This document shows, in pieces, positions 15,834 through 24,075 of a stretch of DNA of 64,000 nt. Position 1 is the first letter of the stretch. Each line of letters begins with the position of its first letter. This DNA comes from JAJDXO01 sp965213765 (GTDB taxonomy: Bacteria > Pseudomonadota > Alphaproteobacteria > Rhodospirillales > UBA2165). The notes under the pieces were generated by a model that had not been told where the DNA came from, ran no database searches, and saw only the letters and a list, made by a program, of their open reading frames with translations. Location: assembly GCA_965213765.1 (NCBI GenBank), contig OZ243926.1:1674001-1738000 (forward strand), given 5' to 3'. Made by a program: the position numbers and the translations under genes.

Positions 15834-16166
15834 ATGCAGACAGTCGTTGAACTCCCCGAATTTCAGCGACGGGCCAAGTCGATAATGTCGGACAGCGAGC
15901 GCGAAGCCATGATTGACTGGATCGCGGCCAATCCAGAGGGCGGAACTTCCCTTGGTGGCGGATTGCGAAAGGTTCGCATCCCTCGTGACGGTGGGGGCAA
16001 GAGTGGTGGGTTCCGAACGATCTATGTGTTCGGCGGTCGCCACATGCCGATATTCCTCGTGACGGTGTTTGCTAAGAATGAAAAGGCGAACCTGACGCAA
16101 AAGGAACAAGCGGCGGCTGTCGAGTTGAGCAAAGAGATCGTAAGTATGTGGAGCAGAAGACAATGA
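15834..16166 (+). CDS. higB-2: RelE/HigB2-like toxin
   Basis: 110 residues from the ATG at 15834; an ATG at 15825 is in frame but sits almost at the predicted transcript start. The protein follows the HigB-2 pattern (RelE-like, PF06296): ELPEFQRRAK, then GGLRKVRIPRDGGGKSGGFR, then a strand IFLVTVFAKNEKANLT and a C-terminal helix. Known family members cleave mRNA on the ribosome. The stop codon overlaps the start of the downstream antitoxin gene (ATGA), so the two are translationally coupled. The toxin-first order is typical of hig modules. The role here is probably island maintenance or phage response. Confidence 0.85.
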   Translation: MQTVVELPEFQRRAKSIMSDSEREAMIDWIAANPEGGTSLGGGLRKVRIPRDGGGKSGGFRTIYVFGGRHMPIFLVTVFAKNEKANLTQKEQAAAVELSKEIVSMWSRRQ

Positions 16167-16459
16167 GTGCGTTTGAAAGCATCAAGCAGGGCTTAGAAGA
16201 AGCTAAAGCCTTCTCAAAGGGGCAGGGGACGGATGCGCTTGTCCACGAAATTGAAATTCCAGAAATCAATGTTTCCGCGATCCGCGCTCAGACAGGACTG
16301 TCCCAAGCTGAGTTTGCGCGCAGCATTGGTGTAGCAAAAGGGACCCTGTTGAACTGGGAACATGGGCGCAGAACGCCTAATGGGCCAGCGCAAGTGCTTT
16401 TGGCTTTGATCGCTCGTAAACCTACTGTCGTTCAGGAGCTTCTAAGCAACCAAGACTGA
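16163..16459 (+). CDS. higA-2: XRE-family antitoxin (HigA2-like)
   Basis: 98 residues from the ATG at 16163, which overlaps the toxin stop by four bases. The C-terminal half is an XRE helix-turn-helix: VSAIRAQTGLSQAEFARSIGV, then TLLNWEHGRRTP, ending in a helix. The N-terminal half (residues 1-35) is acidic and would bind the toxin. It probably neutralises the toxin and represses the promoter at 15795 through the inverted repeat found there. Confidence 0.85.
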   Translation: MSAFESIKQGLEEAKAFSKGQGTDALVHEIEIPEINVSAIRAQTGLSQAEFARSIGVAKGTLLNWEHGRRTPNGPAQVLLALIARKPTVVQELLSNQD

Positions 16460-16491
16460 CGAAAGCAACGTCGCTCCTGTCTGACATTGTC

Positions 16492-16728
16492 TATATCGTC
16501 AAGACGCGCTTCCGCGGGCGGGCGGTCAAGGTCACCATCGGACCGCACGGCGCGGTCACGCCGGCCGAGGCGCGCGCCCGGGCGGCGGAGATCATATCCG
16601 ATGCGCGGGCGGGCAAGGACCCGGCGGCGCGGGGCGGGGCCACTGCAAACGCGCCGACCATGGCCGAGGACAATGGTGACCGTCTCGGTTACGAGGCAGG
16701 GTGCTACAGCGTAAGGAATGACGAATGA
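16492..16728 (+). pseudogene. N-terminal fragment of a second tyrosine integrase
   Basis: A 78-codon frame without its own start encodes YIVKTRFRGR, KVTIGPHGAVTPAEARARAAEI and GKDPAARG. This is the DUF4102 arm-binding region found at residues 47-95 of the intact integrase at 14139. The core-binding and catalytic domains are absent and the frame drifts into unrelated codons before TGA at 16726. It is the scar of an older integrative element. The stop overlaps the ATG of the next gene. Confidence 0.7.
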
Positions 16729-17909
16729 CAGGTCTGAGTGTGCTCTATGCCAGCCAGGCGGCCGAAGAACCGGAATGGACAGCGATGCCCGATAGGGCCA
16801 AGGTCGGGCGGCTGCGGGAAGTGTACTGGGCACGTCGGGCGGAATCGAAGCTTCGTGAGAGGCGGTTCGGGATGGGGCTGCACTGGCGGCTGGATCGACA
16901 CGGGATCGGCAGAAGGAGCGACGAGCCGGGCGACGGGTTCGTGTATCTCGTCGACATGGTGGCGCCGGTCAAAGCGCGCTTCGAATGGTTGGAAGTCACT
17001 GAGGTGTTCACGACAGTGCCAGCATGTCGGATCGAAGGCGCGATGCGTGCATGGAACGGCATCGCCGGCAAGCAAGCGGTGGATTTCGACGAGTTCCGCA
17101 AGGGCCTTAGGCTGGGACGCCCGTCGAGGGTGGAGCAACGGGAAGCAGCGGACAAGGTGATCGCACAGATCGAAAAGAAACTGGCCAAGGCATCGTATCA
17201 CGAACTTTTGGAGAAATACGGCTACGGAACGCTGGTGGTGGGCCTGCCGCTCTGGTTCGCGACATATCCAGACGACCCATCCCGGGCCGAGAATGCACTC
17301 GACGACTTCGTGACGCGAACGGGGCTGGGGCTGGAGGATGTCAAGCGAAGGGTTCTGAGAAAGCGTAACTGCCCATTCGGGAGAGTGGTGGTAATCTGGG
17401 ACACGACCCCGCAAGCCGCCCGGGAATGGCGCGAGAGAAAATCGGCCCGGTACAAGGAGGCGGCTTGCGCGAGCCTGGACAATTCCATCGCTGTAGCGCT
17501 GTTGGAGATGCTTTCGGACGATCTGGAAAAAGCTGTATCCGCTAGCGGGATCCCGGAGAGCGAAGCGCCATCATCAAGCTTGCATGTCGACGTGACGACG
17601 CGAAAGAGGATCGCTGGCAAGGGACCCTACCCGGCACTCGTCGAAACACTCGGAAAGCGGGTGCGCGAGCAGGAGATTGAAAATCCCTTTAGCCTTGGGG
17701 CGAGGTTGAGGTGGAAAGCCGCCCTGTTGGTCTGCAAGCTGCTGTGTTTCGTGAGACTTCACGGAATTGAAGGGCTGGAGCGATGGGCCATGCGCAAATT
17801 ATCGGTATCGCACGCGCGGCAAGCGCGGGCAGTCTGGCGAAAGATGCGACGGTTTTACCGCGAAAGCAGACGAAAAGATCGGTTGTACGATAGGGCTGCA
17901 GCTGGCTAA
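16725..17909 (+). CDS. Hypothetical protein, 394 residues
   Basis: I do not recognise this protein. It is soluble and rich in charged residues. There is no signal peptide or membrane segment. Two motifs stand out: VVGLPLWFATYPDDPSRAEN near residue 175 and VVVIWDTTPQAAREW near residue 225. The C-terminal 100 residues are strongly basic (RRFYRESRRKDR), suggesting nucleic-acid contact. The ATG at 16725 overlaps the stop of the integrase fragment; an internal ATG at 16785 is possible. Codon use looks like a real gene over its whole length. It sits among integrase and ankyrin relics, so it is probably a mobile-element gene. Confidence 0.6.
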   Translation: MTGLSVLYASQAAEEPEWTAMPDRAKVGRLREVYWARRAESKLRERRFGMGLHWRLDRHGIGRRSDEPGDGFVYLVDMVAPVKARFEWLEVTEVFTTVPACRIEGAMRAWNGIAGKQAVDFDEFRKGLRLGRPSRVEQREAADKVIAQIEKKLAKASYHELLEKYGYGTLVVGLPLWFATYPDDPSRAENALDDFVTRTGLGLEDVKRRVLRKRNCPFGRVVVIWDTTPQAAREWRERKSARYKEAACASLDNSIAVALLEMLSDDLEKAVSASGIPESEAPSSSLHVDVTTRKRIAGKGPYPALVETLGKRVREQEIENPFSLGARLRWKAALLVCKLLCFVRLHGIEGLERWAMRKLSVSHARQARAVWRKMRRFYRESRRKDRLYDRAAAG

Positions 17910-18080
17910 CCGTCCGGCTCTTCAAGGATCGACTTCTGGAATTCGCGTGTGGCCTTGACGAGTTCGTCGAGTTCCCCGCCGCGCCCTTCGCGGATCAACT
18001 CGTCGCGTTTCAGCGTCACCATGATATGGCTGCTGCGGAATATCAGCTCGATCAGCTCCGCATATTGCGGCGGCAACCCG
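17906..18080 (-). pseudogene. C-terminal remnant of an unknown gene
   Basis: The minus-strand frame encodes LPPQYAELIELIFRSSHI, MVTLKRDELIREGRGGEL and DELVKATREFQKSILEEPDG, then stops, overlapping the end of the 394-residue gene by four bases. It reads like a real, helical C-terminus. Upstream of about 18080 the frame turns into the antisense of an ankyrin remnant, so the 5' part has been replaced. An intact small gene starting at the internal Met (about 18022) cannot be excluded. Confidence 0.4.
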
Positions 18081-18219
18081 TTCCGGGTTTTCCTTGATGC
18101 GGGTGCGGACCCGAAGGCGCGGGACAGGGACGGCAAGCTTCCCGCCTACCTCGCAAAAAAACAAGCGCGTCAGAAACAGTCCCGAGTTCCTGGAACTGGA
18201 CGAAGCCCGTTCACGCTAG
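18081..18219 (+). pseudogene. C-terminal ankyrin-repeat remnant with A-run frameshift
   Basis: Codons from 18081 read FRVFLDAGADPKARDRDGK and LPAYLA, the end of an ankyrin repeat. A run of seven A bases follows (about 18154-18160). Dropping one A restores KNKRVRNSPEFLELDEARSR and a TAG stop at 18217, which matches the usual ending of bacterial ankyrin proteins (an L-x-E-A-R-like tail). The start and all earlier repeats are missing. Confidence 0.6.
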
Positions 18220-18302
18220 GCGTTTTTGTAGTGCACGGCCAAGCACGGGGACTGTGTGTGAAATAGTCGTGTTTGGGTCATTTCGGATATCGGTCTGAGA
18301 CC

Positions 18303-19325
18303 TTATCCCCAGCACTGCTTCAAGGCCTGTTCGCTGGAGATGGACGGGATACCCGGAACCGGCGCGTCGGTGACCAGCGTCACGCCCGTGTCAAGGAAGT
18401 CCAGTCCGGTGGTATTCTCCGGCTTCCGGCCCGTCCTGACAAACGCGACCACGGCCTCGACCCCGAGCGACGCCATCCGGTGCGGATACTGCATGGCGGT
18501 GGCGCCAATCTTCCCGGCAGCAACGTCGCGGACCCCGCGGCACCCACCGTCGACGGTGACGATAGAGACGTCCTTTACCTTGCCGCGCGCCTTGAGCGCC
18601 GTATGGGCGCCGGCCGCGGCGGGCTCGTTGATCGCGTAGACCACGTCGATGTCAGAGTGGTCGCGCAGCAAGGCGTCCATGACAGTCCGTCCGCCTTCCT
18701 CCGTGCCCCGCGTCGCGCCGCTGCCCGAGATACGGCGGTCCTCCTCGTCGTGTTTCTTGCCCGGGTCGCGGATGTCAACGCCGAAGCCCCGGAGAAACCC
18801 CTGGTTGCGCAGCACATCCACCGTGATCTTTGCATTGTACCCGTCCAGCATGGCGATCCTCGCGCGCTTCGCCGTATCTCCCAGCCGCGTCCTCGCCCAC
18901 AGGCCGATCAGTTCGCCGGCCCTGAAATTGTCGGTCGCGAAGGTCGCGTCCACCGACCCCGGTGGATCGAACGGGGTGTCGAGCGCGACCACCATCGCAC
19001 CCGCTTTCCGCGCCCCGGCAACCGCCTCCGCAAGCGCTGCGGGATCCGAGGGTGTGATCAGGATGCCCCGCGCGCCCGCGTCCACGAGAGTCTGTATCGC
19101 TTCGATCTGGGTCCGCGTGTCCCCGTCGTACGCGCCTGAGAAGGTGCGCAGATCGACACCGAGCGCGCGGGCTTTCATGAGCGCGGCCTGTTTTATGGCC
19201 ACGAAGAACGGGTTCGCGTCGGTCTTTACGATCAGGCCGATAACCGGATCGGCAGCAGTGGCAGGAGAGGTGGACAGCGCACACGCCAGCGCCAGGGCGA
19301 AAATCAGACGGTTCATGGGGTTCAT
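18303..19325 (-). CDS. Periplasmic sugar-binding protein of an ABC transporter (Peripla_BP_4 family)
   Basis: 340 residues from the ATG at 19325; a Met three codons later is an alternative. Residues 1-24 are a signal peptide (FALALACALSTSPATAA). The mature protein follows the ribose/xylose-binding fold: PVIGLIVKTDANPFFVAIKQ at the start, IEAIQTLVDAGARGILITPSD, VVALDTPFDPPG, the hinge segment YAINEPAAAGAHTAL and VTVDGG. Such proteins deliver sugars to an inner-membrane ABC importer. No permease or ATPase gene lies nearby, so this copy is an orphan here. It may work with a transporter elsewhere or be a leftover of a lost operon. A DUF1971 gene lies about 100 bp upstream in the same orientation. 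Confidence 0.85.
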   Translation of the reverse strand: MNPMNRLIFALALACALSTSPATAADPVIGLIVKTDANPFFVAIKQAALMKARALGVDLRTFSGAYDGDTRTQIEAIQTLVDAGARGILITPSDPAALAEAVAGARKAGAMVVALDTPFDPPGSVDATFATDNFRAGELIGLWARTRLGDTAKRARIAMLDGYNAKITVDVLRNQGFLRGFGVDIRDPGKKHDEEDRRISGSGATRGTEEGGRTVMDALLRDHSDIDVVYAINEPAAAGAHTALKARGKVKDVSIVTVDGGCRGVRDVAAGKIGATAMQYPHRMASLGVEAVVAFVRTGRKPENTTGLDFLDTGVTLVTDAPVPGIPSISSEQALKQCWG

Positions 19326-19428
19326 CGCGACGTACTCCGGGCGGTGGGTGGCCACGATCACCGGGGATTCGACGATCCGCCCGACCGGTGAGCGACGTGA
19401 GTGTCGATAGCGCGGCGGGGTGTTGCCG

Positions 19429-19704
19429 TCAACGCCAGAACTCGACGTGGAAGCGGACCCGGCCGACAAGTTCCACCTCGTGTGCGACTTTAGGTTCGAC
19501 AATCCCGTGCTTGCCCGGACAAAGCTCGATTTCCTCGACCGCCGGCTCGAGGATGCGATACCGGAGCCTGCCTTGCAGTACGACAATTTTCGCCCAGGCG
19601 CCCGCCCGGGTACGGTGACGTTTCAGCAGGTTGGCCGGGATCGACGCCTCTGAGAACTCGCGGGTTCTGGCGTACTCGCAAACACTGTCAGGCAATGTCC
19701 TCAT
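19429..19704 (-). CDS. DUF1971 (TehB-like) family protein
   Basis: 91 residues from the ATG at 19704. It follows the DUF1971 family throughout: LPDSVCEYARTREFSEASIP, then LLKRHRTRAGAWAKIVVLQG, LRYRILEP and the ending VGRVRFHVEFWR. The family is a small cupin-like barrel also found joined to tellurite-resistance TehB; its function is not settled. The protein is complete in length. It is the first gene of a possible two-gene unit with the sugar-binding protein. Confidence 0.8.
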   Translation of the reverse strand: MRTLPDSVCEYARTREFSEASIPANLLKRHRTRAGAWAKIVVLQGRLRYRILEPAVEEIELCPGKHGIVEPKVAHEVELVGRVRFHVEFWR

Positions 19705-19874
19705 GCAATCCTAACCAATGCAGTTCCCGCCCGCCGGTCCGCGACACGATTTCCGATCTCCGACCTGTTCGTTGGTGCCTCCTGCGTCCCCGTTTGGGTT
19801 TGGCAATCCACTTCATATAACGAGATCGCCGTCGCCGGGCAATTCATCCAGGTCGCGCAAATTCTGACCGATCG

Positions 19875-20111
19875 GTGAAGCAATCTTTCGAGCGCGCATC
19901 CAAAGAGCGCCCGCTTGCCGGCCCGGCGAGGACGAACGCGCCTGCAGGCTGGGAAGCACAGGAGATCCTCGAAGTCCTGGGAATGCCGCCAGCCCAGCAC
20001 AACCAGATGGAGGGCATGACGCTGATCGCGCTCTGCGGACTGAGGCCCGATCCCGCTTGGTCGGCGGCCGAGCGGCGGCCATGCACCGTCTGGGATTTGC
20101 AAGGATGCTAA
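19875..20111 (+). pseudogene. Relic of a BsuBI/PstI-like restriction endonuclease (N-terminal part)
   Basis: From the GTG at 19875 a 78-codon frame contains AQEILEVLGMPPAQHNQMEG, then LIALCGLRPDPAWSAAE. This resembles the N-terminal helical domain of BsuBI/PstI-type restriction enzymes, which read I-L-x-x-L-G-x-P-x-x-Q-x-N and L-L-A-L-x-x-L-x-P-x-x-x-W. The frame stops before any catalytic domain, and no partner methyltransferase is near. I read it as a decayed restriction gene beside the defence operon. The family call rests on pattern recognition only. Confidence 0.5.
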
Positions 20112-20169
20112 CACCGCACCGCGCAGTCGGTGGGAACTCGGGTAGGTCGAGCCGGATCCAGAGGTAATC

Positions 20170-20595
20170 CCGAACTATTGGCGATTCAGATCGCCGAAAA
20201 AACCGATGCCAGTATCACTTGGGGTGCCAATCAAAAGCGTCCGATCCAACAGGCGGCTGCCCTCTTCACAGGACGTCTCTGGCAGCAGGCAGCAAGCATG
20301 GCATGCCGACATGTTCAACCCGTTCACGCCCTGCCCGTGGCTCTCAATGCAAAGTGGATCAGAGGAACAGAGGCCGGCATTGCGAATTGACGCCGATACT
20401 GAGTTTCAAGGCGGCCGGGAAGACCCTGCCGAACCAGCCCTCCGAGGGTGCCCTCTGAATCCCCGCTCGCAGTGTAGATTAAGACGCCCGTCATCTTTTC
20501 GTCGCCCTCACCACCGACATAAATCCTCTCTCGAAGCGATGATGAGTCTGTCGAGCTCGGAACCCAAGGCAAACCGGGTTGCATAACCAAAGACA
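20170..20595 (-). pseudogene. Degraded C-terminal copy of DrmB (DUF1998)
   Basis: Minus-strand codons from about 20530 down read LRERIYVGGEGDEKMTGVLIYT, then ASGDSEGTLGGLVRQGLPGR. The intact DrmB at 29255-31171 has LKERIYVG, LLIYTASGDSEGSMGGLVRQGRPGR in the same place. After a frameshift near 20320 the remnant continues as SACHACCLLPETSCEEGSRL, then LDRTLLIGTPSDTGIGFFGD and a stop, again parallel to the intact protein. Only the last third or so of the gene remains. It points away from the live operon that starts at 20677. It is a relic of a second, different DISARM-type system. Confidence 0.8.
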
Positions 20596-20676
20596 GCCTC
20601 TACTATTCAACATGTCATCCGCTCGGAAAGGGAACAAATCTCGGTCGAGCGAATATGCCTTCGTTGGAGTTGGAAC

Positions 20677-23600
20677 TTGGCGATGTGGTATCCGACTGCA
20701 TCTCGAATAGAAGTTCTGGCGCGGTGCCTAAAGAACCTGGAGCCGGTCGCGCGGGACCAACTAGCTGCTCCCGACAATTTTCTTACGAGCGTCTCCGAAT
20801 CCCTTACACATCTCCATGAGTTAGACGGATTTCCATACTATCAAACCCGAGATTGGATCTGGTTGGCTTCCCAGTTTCGTCAACACGTCAACGACGACCC
20901 TGAGTCCGCCATCGCAGCCGGCAGAGCAATTCTCTACTTGGGGCAGACTGTCGCCGCGGCGCAGGATCTTGCGCAAGAGGGGTCGACCGACTGGGAGAAA
21001 ATTACGACCGATCTCAATTGGGTGTTAGATGACACGACATCCCTATTGGTGTCTCGCTACGGCCCGTCCGTGTGCCACGACTTCCTCGCTCGTGACGAAA
21101 TGGAACTTATAAGGGCACGCCTGGCGTCGTACGCAGCGGAGGGGCGGCAAAACGTTGAAGAGCTTTTTGAAAGCATCCAAGCAAAGCGTGATCTGCTGAA
21201 TTTGGCTTCCAGCCGTGCCTATCACCCGAATATCGCTGAAAAGATCGACGCCTTGATAGCAGAGGTTGAGCGGTTCGCAGATCACGCGGAGGCATCATAC
21301 GCTGCACTAAAATACCTCTCGGTAGACGACGATGTCGTCCCGGACACTATCGGGTTACTCGGTCTTATCGACGATATTTGGGTCGTCGAAGAAACCTATG
21401 CCAAGACACAGGGATTCACTGAATGGTTGCCGATTCTTGAACAATTCCTGGGCGAATGGCCACTGCTGGATGCGTTGGTATTCGGCAACGACAAGCAGAT
21501 GTTACGACCCGGCCTGTTCATCCAATTTGTTCTCGGGGCTGCTCTCGAGTCCGCCGACGACACCCCGACGAAGCGAATTTTGATACTGCCGGAGGTGGGG
21601 CCCATGTCGATTCTTGCAGCGTTCGCACTGGCGCTGACCAGATTGAAATCGGATGCGGACCACAGGAACAAGGGCACCGTCGAGTTGGAACCCGGCACGC
21701 CGGTGTATTTTGGCGATTCTGAGCACGAGTTCCGAGCCATTTATCAGGGGCACATCTCTCACGGGGAAGCAACATTTGAGAGTATAGGGGTCGCAAAGGA
21801 GGGAAAAATATCGATACCGTCGGAGCTTCTGCCGCTCCTTCGCCCCGCCGGAAGGGAGCACAAATATCTCTCAAAGGGTGACGAGATACAGGAGTGGCTC
21901 CGTGATCGCAGGCCAAATTCCCTTGAACATTTTGTCGAAACCGAAGTCAGGTTGTCGGACCTTACCTCCACGACAGTTCTATTAACCCGAAGGAGGAAGC
22001 TGGACGAGTTTCTTTCGGCAATCCTACCGCTGGGGTCCACTATCCCGGAGCTCGTGGGAATGCGCTACATAACCTCGGCTGGCCGCGTCGTCGATCTTGA
22101 GCGCTCAAGAACCGATCGGCCGTTGATCTGGTCATGCAGTGATATTCCCACACTGGTGGACATCGTCACCGATCCACCCGAAGGCTTGGTGCCGAAGTTC
22201 GTTGTCGCGGATGGGGCGGCCGAGGCGCTTGCCTTCCACGATGCACTCAAGGTCGCAGGCCTGGAGGAGAAGGTCACAATTATATGTTTAGCGTCTCTAG
22301 GTCACAGGGAGGCTGAACGGCAGCTGATCGCGGAGGGATTTGAACCCTGGTACATAAGCGGAACTGACGTAGAGCTTCCTTCCTCAAACCCTTACCTGCC
22401 AACAACCGACCACAACGAACTGGAGCGCTACGTTCTGCGACAGCGCAGACATCTGTGTGGCACCCGGAACGTCACCCGGGTCAAGAACCCGTTCCTGGAA
22501 GATCTCTATCGGATACTAAACGAACTTTGGGGAGACGATCATCGCGACGATCCGTCGATTGAATTGGTTGCGATACTGCTTTCTACGCTGCTCCGAAATT
22601 CCCGATTGATGGTTATGGAGCCGGATGAACTGGAGGCTGCCAGCTTGGTCGGAAATGTTGAAAGCCTCAGAAATAGATGCAGTTCACTTCGCGCCTACGA
22701 GCCGAAGATCGCCGACTTATACGACCTCCTGAACGAACTGAGTGAGACCGGATTTCCGAGTATCGGAAAAGAAGAAGCAATTAGATCGGTAATCTCTGCG
22801 TTTGATCACTCAGAAATTGCGTTACTTTGCAATTCCGAGCCGGAAGCCGATCGGTACAGAGAGCGGACCAAAAGCGACCCAATCCTTGGTCGGGTAACCT
22901 GGCTAACCATGAACAAGCTCGAAAGGGTCGGACCGGTCGCTACCTTGATCGTCCCGGGATGGCTTCAAAATAGTACCATGCGGGCGCTACAGGCCTGTCA
23001 TCTTGCCGAGCATGTTGAAATCGTCATGTTCGAATTTGAGAGATCCTGGCTGGAACGGGCAACATCGGTCCATCGCCGATGGGAACGGGTACTCGAAAAG
23101 ACAAATCTGAAACTGCTGGACCGGCTGAGCACGAAGTTTCCGGACCTGGGCTCGGGCGTGAGGTCGACTCCATCGGTCGATTTTCCGACAGTTCTCGAAA
23201 ACAGTTCCGAGGTATTTCAGGAAGAGGAGATTTCTGACACCGAGTTTCTCGAGAATCGAATTGTCGACACGATTCGCTCCTCTGTCGGCGCAACGCAATC
23301 GGGCAGGGAGACCGCGAAGGCTCGACTCGTCGTGTTCGAAGAGCCCGGAATGCACATATTATTGCCACCAAAAGGGAGGGTTATCTGCCTATCCGGTCTG
23401 CTCGAGGAGGCTGGCGATCTGGACGGCGAAGCCGAGGAGAGACTCGGAGGCCACGCAGAATCGCTTCTATACCTGGATTGCGACCAAATACAGCCGGGTC
23501 ACATTCTTGCTCTCTCCCGAACAACCGACAGAGATCTGATCGACGTAACGGCGGATAAGTACCTTGAAAAGCCCAAGGAGACCCGTCGACTTTCGTCGCT

Positions 23601-24075
23601 GTGGCAACATGCCCTCCGAGTCTTTGCCAGGAACAACCAACTAGACCTTCACTCGCTGCAGGCGCGACTCAGTCAATCAGGGCTGCGCAGGGATCCTCAA
23701 ACGATCCGATACTGGCTGGACGGTGGGTCTTCGGTTGTTGCCCCGCTGCGGTGGAGGGAGGAAGTGCCGCTAATCGCAAAAGTTACCGGCAATGACGAAC
23801 TCAATGCGGAGCTGGAACCAGCACTCTCGGCAATCGACCTCGTTTATCGTGCGCGGCGAAGTGCGGCGGAAAACCTGGTGCACGAGCTTGCCAAGGGAGA
23901 AATTGATGCAGACAGCGGGGAAATTCGCTTCGTTCACGAGAACGGGACCGTATCCTTCGGCCTGCATCGCGTAATGAGCATCGACAAGCCCATCGATGTT
24001 CCGGTGGAGGAAATCGGCGTATTGCGAGGCATGGAGGAGCTGCCTCAGATGGAATCCGTTTTGAGTTCGAAGTGA
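20677..24075 (+). CDS. drmE: DrmE-like protein of a DISARM-type defence operon
   Basis: 1,132 residues. The TTG at 20677 lies 7 bp after a GGAG; the ATG at 20683 is the alternative. No Walker motif, nuclease motif or membrane segment is visible. The N-terminal 300 residues are mainly helical. A segment RILILPEVGPMSILAAFALAL lies near 305, and a mixed alpha/beta region with TSTTVLLTRRRKLDEFL lies near 435. The C-terminus has a WLDGGSSVVAPLRWREEVPLIA segment. Class 2 DISARM carries a large protein, DrmE, of poorly known role next to drmA, so position and size suggest this name; the sequence alone does not prove it. The stop overlaps the next start (GTGA). Codon use and composition are visibly less GC-rich than the flanks. 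Confidence 0.65.
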   Translation: MAMWYPTASRIEVLARCLKNLEPVARDQLAAPDNFLTSVSESLTHLHELDGFPYYQTRDWIWLASQFRQHVNDDPESAIAAGRAILYLGQTVAAAQDLAQEGSTDWEKITTDLNWVLDDTTSLLVSRYGPSVCHDFLARDEMELIRARLASYAAEGRQNVEELFESIQAKRDLLNLASSRAYHPNIAEKIDALIAEVERFADHAEASYAALKYLSVDDDVVPDTIGLLGLIDDIWVVEETYAKTQGFTEWLPILEQFLGEWPLLDALVFGNDKQMLRPGLFIQFVLGAALESADDTPTKRILILPEVGPMSILAAFALALTRLKSDADHRNKGTVELEPGTPVYFGDSEHEFRAIYQGHISHGEATFESIGVAKEGKISIPSELLPLLRPAGREHKYLSKGDEIQEWLRDRRPNSLEHFVETEVRLSDLTSTTVLLTRRRKLDEFLSAILPLGSTIPELVGMRYITSAGRVVDLERSRTDRPLIWSCSDIPTLVDIVTDPPEGLVPKFVVADGAAEALAFHDALKVAGLEEKVTIICLASLGHREAERQLIAEGFEPWYISGTDVELPSSNPYLPTTDHNELERYVLRQRRHLCGTRNVTRVKNPFLEDLYRILNELWGDDHRDDPSIELVAILLSTLLRNSRLMVMEPDELEAASLVGNVESLRNRCSSLRAYEPKIADLYDLLNELSETGFPSIGKEEAIRSVISAFDHSEIALLCNSEPEADRYRERTKSDPILGRVTWLTMNKLERVGPVATLIVPGWLQNSTMRALQACHLAEHVEIVMFEFERSWLERATSVHRRWERVLEKTNLKLLDRLSTKFPDLGSGVRSTPSVDFPTVLENSSEVFQEEEISDTEFLENRIVDTIRSSVGATQSGRETAKARLVVFEEPGMHILLPPKGRVICLSGLLEEAGDLDGEAEERLGGHAESLLYLDCDQIQPGHILALSRTTDRDLIDVTADKYLEKPKETRRLSSLWQHALRVFARNNQLDLHSLQARLSQSGLRRDPQTIRYWLDGGSSVVAPLRWREEVPLIAKVTGNDELNAELEPALSAIDLVYRARRSAAENLVHELAKGEIDADSGEIRFVHENGTVSFGLHRVMSIDKPIDVPVEEIGVLRGMEELPQMESVLSSK

